Assembly: GCF_019160155.1 (NCBI RefSeq) | Contig: NZ_JAFNIH010000032.1 | Location: 51,371-115,370 of the forward strand | Direction: 5' to 3' | Source of the DNA: Pinisolibacter aquiterrae | GTDB lineage: Bacteria > Pseudomonadota > Alphaproteobacteria > Rhizobiales > Ancalomicrobiaceae | DNA length: 64,000 nt | Part shown: in pieces, positions 51,716 through 61,249 of the stretch | Position numbering within the stretch: position 1 is the first letter of the stretch | Layout: every line of letters starts with the position of its first letter | Notes under the pieces: model-generated | The model's database searches: none | What the model saw: the letters and a program-made list of their open reading frames with translations, nothing else | Told to the model about the DNA's origin: nothing | Made by a program: the position numbers and the translations under genes

Positions 51716-53229
51716 CAGTGACCTGCGCCCGCCGCCCGCGGCAGGTCCTCCGAGATGGCTTCTCTGACAAGCTGCTTACGCAGTGTCTGAGCGACTGCGC
51801 GCGCAAGCAGCGGCGGGACTGCGTTGCCGATCTGACGGAACGCCGGGTTCATGGTTCCTGCAAAGCGGAAGCCGTCAGGGAAGGATTGCAGGCGAGCAGC
51901 CTCACGTACCGAGATCGGCCGTGCTTGCCGACTGTCATAATGAATATGACTATAACCGTCCTTACCGAGATGCGCGAGGAGCGTACGGGCGGGCGTCACC
52001 GCCTCCATCTTGCGCCACTTGTTCGGAAACTTCCCGGCATCGTAGGGCGGCACGAAAGCCGCCTTGAGAGCACCCCATTCAGAACTGCCGTCTTTCGGTC
52101 GCTTGCCCCGCGCCTGGAGCCGCTCAAGCTCAGTCTCAAATAAGCTGAGAGCGTAACGGTGCGCTTCAGGATATTGATCGCCCGGCTTCAGACCAGCGAA
52201 GATTCGATAGTCTCGCGGGAGGTATCGGATCACATGGTCACGCACATGCGAGCCACCTTCGAACCCAGACCAAGTGCGCATCTCTTTCACATAGCTGTTC
52301 TGTTGGCTGTGCCCACCATATGGGAGCATAGAATCGAGCCGCCGCGTGCCACGCCTGAGCGCTCCTTCCGCAAGCAGTTCGCGCGCCATGATTTCCGGAA
52401 GATCACCGATAGCCTGTTGCGTGGAGACCGCAGGAGGCAGTGTTTCATCAGCCTCCGGCGCGGCTTTATATGCGCTGCCCCCGATCGCTGCGGCGAGCAA
52501 ATCCTTCCCTGTCGTCAGTTTGAGAGCGACAGCACGCGAACCCTGATAGCCGGACGGAAGTTCGATCCAATGCGTCGGTGCGGGAAACTCCACATCGTCC
52601 CCAAGTTCTTTGCGGATTGCAATGAGGATCATCCGCTCGCGCATCTGCGGCACGCCGTAGAAGGCTGCATTGAGCAACGTATAGCGGACTACATAATCCT
52701 TCCCGGCGAGGATCTCCCCAATCTCTGCCGCGAGATTGTGGCCTCCATGATTTAGCATGTCCGGCACGTTCTCGATGACCACCGCGAGTGGAGCGCAAGC
52801 CTCTACATAGGCAAGATACTCGATGTAGAGCCGCGCGCGGGGATCATGGCGAAATGCCTCGGGGTGTTCCGCTATCTCGCGCAGCTTAGAGCGCCCGACA
52901 CGCGCAAACGCTTGGCAAGGCGGACCGCCCACGATGACATCAAAGGCGCTTACCGCCGGTCCGAGGCTGAGCGCTGTGGCAAGGTCCGCAGGAGAGGTCG
53001 CTGTGATGTCCCGGCCTATACTGTGGCGGTCCTCGCCATGATGGAAGTTAAGGCCGTGTGAGCGGGCCGCATCCGGATCATTCTCGACCGCCGCGGCGAT
53101 CTCATAACCCGCGGCCTGAAAACCAAGCGAAATCCCGCCACAGCCAGAAAAAAGGTCCAGTACGCGAGGACGAGCCCCGGCTTGCAGGCGCTGCATTTTC
53201 TGACGGATGACTCTGGGGTCAGCACTCAT
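51715..53229 (-). CDS. DNA (cytosine-5) methyltransferase
   Basis: This 504-aa C5-cytosine methyltransferase has the family motifs in order: I DLFSGCGGISLGF (residues 25-37), IV GGPPCQAFARVG with the catalytic Cys (about 98-109), VI ENVPDM, VIII QMRERMI-type segment and X RQIGNAVPPLLA (about 472). The long region between VIII and X should hold the target-recognition domain. The recognition site is unknown. It heads the left arm of a predicted defence cluster and overlaps the RHH gene by 4 bases. Confidence 0.93.
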   Translation of the reverse strand: MSADPRVIRQKMQRLQAGARPRVLDLFSGCGGISLGFQAAGYEIAAAVENDPDAARSHGLNFHHGEDRHSIGRDITATSPADLATALSLGPAVSAFDVIVGGPPCQAFARVGRSKLREIAEHPEAFRHDPRARLYIEYLAYVEACAPLAVVIENVPDMLNHGGHNLAAEIGEILAGKDYVVRYTLLNAAFYGVPQMRERMILIAIRKELGDDVEFPAPTHWIELPSGYQGSRAVALKLTTGKDLLAAAIGGSAYKAAPEADETLPPAVSTQQAIGDLPEIMARELLAEGALRRGTRRLDSMLPYGGHSQQNSYVKEMRTWSGFEGGSHVRDHVIRYLPRDYRIFAGLKPGDQYPEAHRYALSLFETELERLQARGKRPKDGSSEWGALKAAFVPPYDAGKFPNKWRKMEAVTPARTLLAHLGKDGYSHIHYDSRQARPISVREAARLQSFPDGFRFAGTMNPAFRQIGNAVPPLLARAVAQTLRKQLVREAISEDLPRAAGAGH

Positions 53230-53432
53230 GACCGGTCGCTCCCAAAAGGTAGCTTGGTCTGGCCGACTTTCGTCGCAAGATAGTGCAGAACAGCCTGCCG
53301 AATCACCCAGGCAGAGGACACATCATTGGCAGCCGCCAGCGCTTGCACTTGGCGATGCACGCCTTCGGGCAGCAATACGGTTGTGCGGATAGTCCTACCT
53401 GTTGCCAAGATTGCGGTACTCCTCAATTCCAT
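53226..53432 (-). CDS. Ribbon-helix-helix (CopG-like) regulator
   Basis: This 68-aa protein looks like an RHH DNA-binding protein: the beta strand TIRTTVLLPEGVHRQVQAL, then AAANDVSSAWVIRQAVLHYL. Such proteins often repress their own operon. It lies at the head of the methyltransferase arm, overlapping dcm by 4 bases, and directly faces the divergent ATPase arm, so it may control both. The ATG at 53432 is preferred over one 10 codons upstream. Confidence 0.75.
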   Translation of the reverse strand: MELRSTAILATGRTIRTTVLLPEGVHRQVQALAAANDVSSAWVIRQAVLHYLATKVGQTKLPFGSDRS

Positions 53433-53593
53433 GCTACACCAGATCACACCACTATGCATCACGTTTTATCGGCGCGTTGCCGGACGCGATTGCGTAGAAT
53501 TCGGGAGATTCCAACGTATCTTGCGAAAATTGCGGCTCCGCGTTCGTCAGGTCTATTCTCGGTATTTCTAAATCCGGATGTACTCGGGCGAAC
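53433..53593. promoter_or_regulatory. Divergent promoter region of the defence cluster
   Basis: These 161 bases separate the RHH-dcm arm (minus) from the ATPase-Z1 arm (plus). The stretch is AT-richer than the genes and must carry promoters in both directions. I could not fix -35/-10 elements or a clear RHH operator by eye. Confidence 0.5.
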
Positions 53594-55117
53594 ATGAATT
53601 CCAACGCCGTCGGAGACTTGTCATTGCGTCATGTCGAGATAAAGCCCTCACCACAGGCGCTGCTGAGATCCTTACGTGGTCTTGGCTATTCGCCTGAAAC
53701 CGCGCTCGCTGATCTGATCGATAATTCTCTGGCCGCCGGCGCGCGGGAGGTTCGCATTCGCCTTGAATGGCGCGATGGCAACCCACTCGTTGAAATTCTC
53801 GACGACGGCGCCGGCATGAGCTTTGATCAACTCGTCGAGGCAATGCGCTTTGGTGGTGCTGGACCCGACGTCGAACGGAAAGGTGACGATCTCGGCCGGT
53901 TCGGACTAGGTTTGAAGACCGCCTCACTCTCGCAGTGCCGCGAACTGACCGTGGCGTCGCGCCGAGAGAGTGTGGTCGCGAGGCTTGCCTGGGATGTCGA
54001 TCGCGTCGGCCAAGGTTGGCACGCCGACGCGCCCGACGGGTCGCCCCCAGGTGAGCTGGCGGCCGAATTCCAGTCGTCCGGCAATGGCACGCTGGTAAGC
54101 TGGAGCAAAATGGATCGGCTCGGCGGCCTATGGGGTCTCGACCGCGATGCCTTTAATGAGCGGATCTCCGAAATACGCGCGCATCTAGCGATGACGTTTC
54201 ACCGCTTTCTGAGCGGTGAGGCACGGCGGCTTGCCATCAGCGTTAACGACAGGACACTTGCCGCCTGGGATCCGTTTTGCCGAAGGCATGATGCAACCAT
54301 GGCATTACCGCGTGACATCATTCGCGGTCCTGACAGCGCAATCACGGCAAGGCCGTATATTCTCCCCCATCGTGACCGGTTCGCGAGCGAACGCGAATGG
54401 GAAGACGCTGGCGGCCCGGGCGGTTGGGTTGAACGGCAAGGATTCTATGTCTACCGGGGCGACCGCATCGTCTCAGCCGGCGGGTGGCTTGGCCTCGGTG
54501 GTGCGCGAGCCTGGACGCGCGAGGAGTCGAGCCGGCTCGCGCGCATCGCTCTCGATCTACCCGTTTCGATGGACGAAGCTTGGCGTATCGATATCCGCAA
54601 GTCTGTTGCTCGACCGCCAGCCTGGGCTCGGGGACGCTTAGCAGGCCTTGGCGCCGACTGCCGGCGGCGCGCTCGCGAGGTTTTCGCTTGGCGCGGTAGC
54701 CGGTCGGGTGGCCGGGGCCGCCGAAGTGACACTGACGGGGAGACATCATGGCCCTGGGAGACTCGGAGCGGCAAGGCCGTGCCGCGCTACCGGGTGCGGC
54801 GGGACCACCCTGCCGTTGCTGCTGTGGTAGAAGCGCTTGGCACCGAATCGATGTTGCTTGAAGGACTGCTCTCCGCCCTGGAGCTTACCGTTCCCGTCGA
54901 GCGCATCTGGCTAGATGTCGCCGAGCAGGGCGGCGGAGAGTTCGCGCAACCGATAGCCACTGAGATTGCGGAACTTGCCGCGTCGCTTGCGTCGCTAGTG
55001 CGCAGCATGAGCAACAGGGACGATGCTGGAGTTCGCCTTGACTCGTTGCTGCGTTCGCTTGGCGTCATACAGCCCGCGCTGCGCGAAGCGGTCATCCGAA
55101 AAGTGGGGGAGATCTGA
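53594..55117 (+). CDS. GHKL-type ATPase (MORC/MutL/Hsp90-like)
   Basis: This 507-aa protein has the Bergerat ATP fold near its N-terminus: N box ALADLIDNSLAAGA (residues 36-50), G1 ILDDGAGM (about 67-74), and G2 RFGLGLKTASLSQC (about 103-116). GHKL ATPases of this branch were described in prokaryotic restriction-like operons related to eukaryotic MORC proteins. ATP-driven dimer clamping on DNA is the likely role. The C-terminal half is Arg-rich with no further known domain. Confidence 0.85.
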   Translation: MNSNAVGDLSLRHVEIKPSPQALLRSLRGLGYSPETALADLIDNSLAAGAREVRIRLEWRDGNPLVEILDDGAGMSFDQLVEAMRFGGAGPDVERKGDDLGRFGLGLKTASLSQCRELTVASRRESVVARLAWDVDRVGQGWHADAPDGSPPGELAAEFQSSGNGTLVSWSKMDRLGGLWGLDRDAFNERISEIRAHLAMTFHRFLSGEARRLAISVNDRTLAAWDPFCRRHDATMALPRDIIRGPDSAITARPYILPHRDRFASEREWEDAGGPGGWVERQGFYVYRGDRIVSAGGWLGLGGARAWTREESSRLARIALDLPVSMDEAWRIDIRKSVARPPAWARGRLAGLGADCRRRAREVFAWRGSRSGGRGRRSDTDGETSWPWETRSGKAVPRYRVRRDHPAVAAVVEALGTESMLLEGLLSALELTVPVERIWLDVAEQGGGEFAQPIATEIAELAASLASLVRSMSNRDDAGVRLDSLLRSLGVIQPALREAVIRKVGEI

Positions 55118-55123
55118 GAGTCG

Positions 55124-57868
55124 ATGAATCCGGTCACACAGCTTGCTAACACTGCCCGGGTCGCGCTCGGACCACGTGCTACCGACCGTACGCTGGGTGC
55201 GGATGAGATCATGGCAGTGGTGCGCGCCTCAGTCCCGCTTGTGGGGCTTACCAGCGGACACAGTTTCACCGGGGACGAGATTGAAGCGGCGACGCGGGAC
55301 CTTGAGTCCCTGTTTGTGGTCGCACAGGGACCCTCGATCCAGCTGCTAGGTGAAACGCAGCCTCCTCCCTGGTATCTTGGTGAGCGTCGTAGACTGGGTG
55401 CTTTTTTCTTGCGCTATCTGCAGAAGCTGAGCGAGAGCGGATGGGCGCCGCGAGCGCTCGAGGTGCTTGAGGAAAGCACCGCTGATGTGCTCGAACTGAT
55501 CGATGATCCGGAACGAGACGGCCCCTGGGATTGGCGCGGCTTGGTAGTCGGCAATGTTCAGTCGGGCAAGACGGCACACTATGCCGGCGTCATCAACCGT
55601 GCCGCTGACGCCGGCTACCGCGTGATCATCGTTTTGGCGGGCATGCACAATATCCTGCGTCGCCAGACACAACTGCGTCTCGACCAGGATTTCCTCGGCT
55701 TTGACACTGCCGGGGTAGCTTCCGGTGGAGGACGTCGGCCGATCGGCGTCGGTTTGCTGCCGGGACCGGTGCAGTTGGTCGACAGTCTCACTACGTCCCA
55801 GTTAAACGGTGACTTTAACAGAGTGGTCGCGCAGAATTCCAACTTTGCGCCCGCCAACCGACCGTTCGTGTTCGTCGTGAAAAAGAACGGCGCGGTCCTA
55901 AAGCATCTCAATCGCTGGATCGCACGGTTGCCGGACGCGTCCCGCAACGCGCCACTGCTGGTTATCGACGACGAAGCAGATCAGGCCTCCCCCGATACCG
56001 GCGATCAAGGTTTTCTCCCAGATGGCAGCTTCGACGAGGATTACGATCCTAAACGTATAAACGGTGAAATCCGCAGGTTGCTCGGCGCATTCAGGCGGAG
56101 CGCATATATCGGCTATACCGCTACGCCTTTCGCCAACATCATGATCCATGACGAACGTGCGGCAGAAGATTACGGCGCCGACCTGTTCCCCTCGACATTT
56201 ATCGTTTCGCTCTCAGCACCTGACGATTATTTTGGCCCACTCGCGGTGTTTGGTCGAGACGATGACGTTGATGCAGAAGGACTGCCAATCACCCGCCATC
56301 TCGATCAGACCGCGGAGAATTGGATTCCAGACCCGCACGATAAGACGTTGCGGCCGATATACCGGAGCGAGACGCGTGTCCCCCCGAGCCTAGCGGAGGC
56401 GATCCGCAGCTTTGTCATCTGCAGCGCGGCACGCGCCGCGCGCGGCCAATCCGATGCACATAAGACGATGCTGGTGCATGTTTCACGCTTTCAGGATGTC
56501 CATGACCTAGTCCATGCCCAGGTAGAAGCGGAGCTTCGTTCGATCCGCAATGCGATTGCTGCGGCCGATCCGATCGAAATGGCGAAGCTCGAACGACTGT
56601 GGCGCGAGGACTTCAAACCGACCACAGAGGCGATGGCATCGTCTGTATTCGGACGTTCTGTCCTGCGGATCGGCTGGGATGAGGTCGCGGCACGGCTTGG
56701 AGATGAAGCTGACCGCATTCAGGTCGCGGTATCCAACGGCCGCAGCCGCACGGGCATCGACTATGACGCTGCCGACGCTGCCGGGCAGAGCCTCTCGGTC
56801 ATCGTCATCGGTGGCGACAAGCTGTCACGAGGGCTGACACTCGAAGGCCTCTCGACCAGCTATTTCCTACGTGTCTCCCGGCAGTATGATAGCCTGCTGC
56901 AGATGGGGCGCTGGTTTGGTTACCGCCGAGGTTATGCCGACCTCTGCCGGCTGTACACCACCACCGATATGGAGACTTGGTTCCGGCATTTGGCAACAGT
57001 CAACGAGGACCTGCGCGCGCAACTGGCACATATGCGCGTCACTGCCGGTACGCCCAGGCTCTACGGTCTCAGCATCGCTGACCACAGCATCATGAACGTG
57101 ACGGCCGCTAACAAACGACGGCATGCGGTGCTCCGCCCGGTCACCTATGCCGGAGAAGGCAAGATCCAGACGGTGCAATACCGGGACACCGATTCTGCCA
57201 TCGCAAACGCAGCGGCTGTTGACGGCCTGCTTGAGGAACTGGGGGAGCCGGAGATCGATCCGGCCCGGCCGGGAGGCCGGCCCCGGGCCGCTGGATTCAT
57301 CTGGCGAAATATTCGTGGCAACCGAGTCGCCGCGCTGCTTGAGGCCTTGGCGTTTCCACCGGAGAGTAGCGACGTCGATGGGAAGCGCATGGCGGGCTAC
57401 ATCACCACGCAGCTCGAGCGGGGCGAGCTGAGCGACTGGACAGTGTTCGTACCTGCTGGTGTCGGAGCCACTGTTCAGGTGGCCGGGCGTGACCTAAACA
57501 GCGTTCGCCGATCGCCGATTGCCCGTTCGACCGAAGCACGCTTTATTACCAAGTCCATCCTCAGCCCACTCGACGAGGCCATCGACCTGAGTGACGATCA
57601 ATATCGCCGCGCGCAGGAAAAAACCGATCAGATTCTTGCGGACGAAGGCGAGCCGCCGGCCGACCGTCCCGCCGGACCGTGGATCCGAAACGTGCGCGGC
57701 GAAGATCCGCGTCGTGGTCTGCTCATCCTCTATCCGATCGATCCAGCGGGTGCCAGCCTCGAACCTGGGATCCCGCTTTGGGGCGTAGTGGTAAGCTTCC
57801 CGACCTCGCCGACAGCTTCGTCCGAGTGGCGTCTGGAAAACACCGTCCAGCAGCGGGCGGCGCCATGA
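55124..57868 (+). CDS. Z1-domain helicase-like ATPase
   Basis: This 914-aa protein carries the Z1 domain, a divergent superfamily-2 helicase-like ATPase seen in restriction-like clusters. Walker A is GNVQSGKTAHYAG (about 143-155), Walker B LLVIDDEADQAS (about 278), motif III YIGYTATPFANI (about 328), motif V GGDKLSRGLTLEG, and motif VI QMGRWFGYRRGYAD with arginine fingers (about 592). It probably translocates or remodels DNA for the associated nuclease. It follows the GHKL gene after 6 bases and overlaps the next gene by 4. Confidence 0.88.
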   Translation: MNPVTQLANTARVALGPRATDRTLGADEIMAVVRASVPLVGLTSGHSFTGDEIEAATRDLESLFVVAQGPSIQLLGETQPPPWYLGERRRLGAFFLRYLQKLSESGWAPRALEVLEESTADVLELIDDPERDGPWDWRGLVVGNVQSGKTAHYAGVINRAADAGYRVIIVLAGMHNILRRQTQLRLDQDFLGFDTAGVASGGGRRPIGVGLLPGPVQLVDSLTTSQLNGDFNRVVAQNSNFAPANRPFVFVVKKNGAVLKHLNRWIARLPDASRNAPLLVIDDEADQASPDTGDQGFLPDGSFDEDYDPKRINGEIRRLLGAFRRSAYIGYTATPFANIMIHDERAAEDYGADLFPSTFIVSLSAPDDYFGPLAVFGRDDDVDAEGLPITRHLDQTAENWIPDPHDKTLRPIYRSETRVPPSLAEAIRSFVICSAARAARGQSDAHKTMLVHVSRFQDVHDLVHAQVEAELRSIRNAIAAADPIEMAKLERLWREDFKPTTEAMASSVFGRSVLRIGWDEVAARLGDEADRIQVAVSNGRSRTGIDYDAADAAGQSLSVIVIGGDKLSRGLTLEGLSTSYFLRVSRQYDSLLQMGRWFGYRRGYADLCRLYTTTDMETWFRHLATVNEDLRAQLAHMRVTAGTPRLYGLSIADHSIMNVTAANKRRHAVLRPVTYAGEGKIQTVQYRDTDSAIANAAAVDGLLEELGEPEIDPARPGGRPRAAGFIWRNIRGNRVAALLEALAFPPESSDVDGKRMAGYITTQLERGELSDWTVFVPAGVGATVQVAGRDLNSVRRSPIARSTEARFITKSILSPLDEAIDLSDDQYRRAQEKTDQILADEGEPPADRPAGPWIRNVRGEDPRRGLLILYPIDPAGASLEPGIPLWGVVVSFPTSPTASSEWRLENTVQQRAAP

Positions 57869-58854
57869 GCACAACGCCTGATGCTGCGGCATTGCTGAAG
57901 GAGTGGAATGAACTGGCCGCTGTAACCTCGGGAGACCGGATGTATCGCACCAGACGGCTTTCCCGCCCGGCGCAACTCGATCTCCGCGCGGCCCTGCGAG
58001 AAGCCGACGGCGCGCCTTGTCTTGTTGCATTGCCGGGTGACGATGGCGTTTCCATTTCTTCTTTCGAGACCGCTGGCCTGCGTCTGTCGCGAGTTGCAGA
58101 TCCCCGAGGCCTCCTTCTTGTCCTCTCGCTCGAAGAACCCTCCCGGCGTGATCTTTTCGCTGAAATTTGCAGCGACTGCATCCGCTCCGTCCTACGCTCC
58201 GAAGATGAAGGCGAAGTCGAATTGGTCACAGTCCTCGCCGCACGTCTCGCCGCGTGGCGAGCGTTCTTACGCGATCAGACCGGTGCCCTTTCGAGAAACG
58301 AGATAATTGGCCTGATCGGAGAACTCCTCGTCCTCGATCGGCTGTTGGATGAAAACGCGGAGGCGGTTGCCGCTTGGAAAGCTCCAGATGATGGTTTGCA
58401 TGACTTCGAGGTCTCCGGCCACGGTCTTGAGGTCAAGACTGCGCTGGGGGCAGCGCGCCAACTCCATATTTCGACGCTAGATCAACTTGACGACGCAGGT
58501 CTTACCTCCCTGCACGTTATGCACGTCCGTCTTGTGGAATCGGCTATTGGCAAGACGCTCGGCCAGATCACCACAAGGATCGAACAGCGGCTGACCGGCG
58601 AGCGGGCGCGTAGTGGCTTTCGCAATGCGCTATTGCGCCGCGGTCTTGCGCCAAGCGACGATACGAATGCCGGGCCGCGGGTCACCTGCGCCGGCGTTGA
58701 TGGTTACGCGGTCATCGATGGCTTTCCGCGGCTTCGAAGGAGCGATGTAGCGCTCGGAATTGCCGAGGCGACCTATCAGGTTGAGGCGCGCGCGCTCGTC
58801 GCCTTTACCGTCGATGCTGCAACGGTATTGGACACGTTCGGGGGGCGCGCGTAA
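57865..58854 (+). CDS. PD-(D/E)XK nuclease-like protein (DUF4420-like)
   Basis: This 329-aa protein has the restriction-endonuclease-fold core: an upstream Glu in IIGLIGELLVLDRLL (about 150-165) and, after WKAPDDGLHDFEV, the pair Asp...GLEVKTALG with Glu-X-Lys (about 181-193). This matches the DUF4420-type PD-(D/E)XK family found with Z1 proteins. It is the likely DNA-cutting subunit. The ATG at 57865 overlaps the Z1 stop (ATGA). It may need the methyltransferase or ATPases for targeting. Confidence 0.82.
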   Translation: MSTTPDAAALLKEWNELAAVTSGDRMYRTRRLSRPAQLDLRAALREADGAPCLVALPGDDGVSISSFETAGLRLSRVADPRGLLLVLSLEEPSRRDLFAEICSDCIRSVLRSEDEGEVELVTVLAARLAAWRAFLRDQTGALSRNEIIGLIGELLVLDRLLDENAEAVAAWKAPDDGLHDFEVSGHGLEVKTALGAARQLHISTLDQLDDAGLTSLHVMHVRLVESAIGKTLGQITTRIEQRLTGERARSGFRNALLRRGLAPSDDTNAGPRVTCAGVDGYAVIDGFPRLRRSDVALGIAEATYQVEARALVAFTVDAATVLDTFGGRA

Positions 58855-60929
58855 TGAGTGAGATTGCGACGTCAGAATTCGCACGCGCGCTGGCGGACGA
58901 GGTCGATGAGGCGCGTGATGATCCGACAATAGACATCCCGTCGACTGAAGCGCTCTTCACGCGCATCGTCATTAACGAGCTTGAGGAAATTGGTCACATC
59001 GAGGCGGCCTTTGACCTCCCTCAGGAAGGGAAAGTTGGACGATCACCGTTCCGAATCAGCGGTTATGCTATCGATGAGGACGCTGGCCAATTGACGCTCT
59101 TTGCAACGCATTATTCGGGCGACCTCCCGCCACATCGGATTCCCACCTCAGACCTGTTGAAGACTGCCGAAAGGGCCGGCACCTATGTGGCCGCGTGCAT
59201 CGGCGGCCTAGCGGACCGCATTGAGCCGTCCAACACAGAAGCCGGGGATCTCGCTCGCCGCGTAGCGGCGCTTGGCGAGCGCATCGAGCGCTTCCGGATA
59301 CTCGTGCTGACAGACTGCATTGCCAGCGGCACACTGCCCGCGACGGTCGAGAGTCACGGAAAGTCCGTTGAAATCGAGCTTTACGACATAGTTCGGCTAC
59401 ATAGGGTTCTTGGAGAAGGTCAGACCCGTGCTGATATCGACGTTGACGTTGTCGCTCTGGCCGGTAATCGTATCGCCTGTCTGCCGGTTGCTTCGGGCGC
59501 AGGGCATTACGAGGCTTTCCTTGCAGCTTTTCCGGGGGAAGCGCTGTCGCGAATCTATGATCGGTACGGCACGCATCTCCTCGAGCTGAACGTGCGCGCA
59601 TTCCTGGGGCTTTCTGGTCGCAAGTCGGTGAACGCCGAGCTGCGCCGCACGCTGGTCGAACAGCCGGAATTGTTTCTCGCTTTCAATAATGGCGTAGTTG
59701 CAACTGCTGACGAGGTCCGGCTTGAGCGCGAGGGTGGTGCATTGTACCTGACCGGCCTGCGTGGCCTGCAGATCGTCAATGGCGGACAGACGATAGCGTC
59801 ACTTCACCGGGCCCGGCGCAAGGAAGGCGTCTCTCTTGGCGCGGTGGAGGTACCGGTCAAGATTATCCGAGTGACTGAGGGGGATCTGGAGCAAATGGTC
59901 TCCTCCATCTCCCGGGCCGCAAACCGACAGAATACCGTGCAGCAGGCCGACTTCTCGGCCAACGACCCGTTCCACCGCGAAGTGGAGACGCTGGCGAACA
60001 ATGAGTGGCTCGAAACCGGACGCGGTCGCTGGTTCTATGAGCGCTCGCGCGGATCATGGCTCGCTGCCGAGCAAAAAGCTTCTTACCGAACAACCGAGCA
60101 GCGGACCTTCCGGGAGCAGACGCCAAAGGCTCGACGCTTCGGCAAGCTCGACCTCGCGCGTTATCTGTCAGCATGGGATGGCTCACCTTGGCGCGTCGCT
60201 TTTGGCGGTCAGAAGAACTTTCAAGCTTTCATGCAACGCCGCAAGGAACAAATAGCTCCGCCTCCGGACGCCGCTTGGTTCCGGAGGCTGATTGCGCTCA
60301 CTATCCTATATCGTACGACCGAGCGATTGGTACGAACGATGAAGTTTCCAGCGTATGGCGCCAATATCGTAGCGTACGTAATCGCCGCGCTTGGCGAACG
60401 TACGGGTGGTCGCATCGATTTCAACCTGATATGGCGTCAACAACGGCTGTCGATAGAAATGGAGGCGCTCATCTCCATCTGGGCACCGCTGATCGATCAG
60501 GCGCTACGAGCCAGTGTTGGTAGCCGCAATCCTACCGAGTGGTTCAAGAAAGAGGACTGCTGGACTGACGTCCGCAAACACCTTCCGACGCTGTCGGATC
60601 CACTCCCGGTGGAGCTTAACGGTACCTCAGTAAACATGGCCGGCGCTGTGACGGAATGGCGTGGACCAGCTTTGGAGGTCGCTGACTATGATCGGATCGA
60701 AGAATGTATGCGTATTCCGCCAGCGGTCTGGGTGGCGACAGCCGAGGCCGGGCAACGCAGCGGAGTGCTTCATTTCAAGCTCGCCAGCATCTGCATGACG
60801 CTCGCCAACTATGCGGCAGGCGGTTGGAGCCGCCGTCCTTCGACAAAACAAGCAAAGCACGGACTTGAGAGTGTGGCCAAGGTGCGTGCCGCAGGCTTGT
60901 TCGACGAGATACAACGCGAAGCTGGGTAA
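58854..60929 (+). CDS. AIPR-family protein (abortive phage resistance)
   Basis: This 691-aa protein belongs to the AIPR family, named after abortive infection phage resistance proteins. The diagnostic segments are NVRAFLGLSGRKSVNAEL (about 247-265), FLAFNNGVVATADEV and RGLQIVNGGQTIASLH (about 303-318). Its molecular role is not settled; RNA or nucleic-acid cleavage has been suggested for relatives. It is the last gene of the right arm and starts at TAATG overlapping the nuclease stop. Confidence 0.85.
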   Translation: MSEIATSEFARALADEVDEARDDPTIDIPSTEALFTRIVINELEEIGHIEAAFDLPQEGKVGRSPFRISGYAIDEDAGQLTLFATHYSGDLPPHRIPTSDLLKTAERAGTYVAACIGGLADRIEPSNTEAGDLARRVAALGERIERFRILVLTDCIASGTLPATVESHGKSVEIELYDIVRLHRVLGEGQTRADIDVDVVALAGNRIACLPVASGAGHYEAFLAAFPGEALSRIYDRYGTHLLELNVRAFLGLSGRKSVNAELRRTLVEQPELFLAFNNGVVATADEVRLEREGGALYLTGLRGLQIVNGGQTIASLHRARRKEGVSLGAVEVPVKIIRVTEGDLEQMVSSISRAANRQNTVQQADFSANDPFHREVETLANNEWLETGRGRWFYERSRGSWLAAEQKASYRTTEQRTFREQTPKARRFGKLDLARYLSAWDGSPWRVAFGGQKNFQAFMQRRKEQIAPPPDAAWFRRLIALTILYRTTERLVRTMKFPAYGANIVAYVIAALGERTGGRIDFNLIWRQQRLSIEMEALISIWAPLIDQALRASVGSRNPTEWFKKEDCWTDVRKHLPTLSDPLPVELNGTSVNMAGAVTEWRGPALEVADYDRIEECMRIPPAVWVATAEAGQRSGVLHFKLASICMTLANYAAGGWSRRPSTKQAKHGLESVAKVRAAGLFDEIQREAG

Positions 60930-61005
60930 GACAGCCGGCACCAAAGCCTAACCCGATGATCAACGGACATCAGGACTGGCTCAACGGGCAGGGTCGCGGC
61001 CGCCC

Positions 61006-61218
61006 TCAAGCGACAGACAGGATGAAGACGGCATCCCGCCATCGGAAGAAGCGGTGCACATCGTCAGCGAAGAGTGGTTTGGCTGCACTTGCCTGCGGGC
61101 TCAGAGTCCGTGCGATGCGTCGATGCGCCAATTCCGCGACAATCAGGCCGGCCCCGATGAATGCCGCGCTGAATAATCCAAGAGCGTGGCGACCAAACCA
61201 AGTGATGGCCGTTCCACC
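61006..61218 (-). pseudogene. MFS transporter remnant, 3' part (C-terminus)
   Basis: Read on the minus strand from 61218, this gives the last two membrane segments and tail of an MFS permease: TAITWFGRHALGLFSAAFIG then AGLIVAELAHRRIARTLSP and a stop at 61006. It joins in frame with the 63753-63822 fragment once the IS66 element and one target copy are removed. Confidence 0.75.
61211..61218. repeat. Left target-site duplication of the IS66 element
   Basis: GTTCCACC flanks the left end. The same 8 bases flank the right end at 63753-63760. Eight-base duplications are the rule for IS66. Confidence 0.92.
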
Positions 61219-61249
61219 GTAACCGGCCGCCCAGCACCGTCGTCGACGT

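Noticed and set aside
60956..61222. 88-codon plus-strand frame before IS66
   Set aside because: It is antisense to the MFS remnant, which is supported by frame continuity across the IS66 element.
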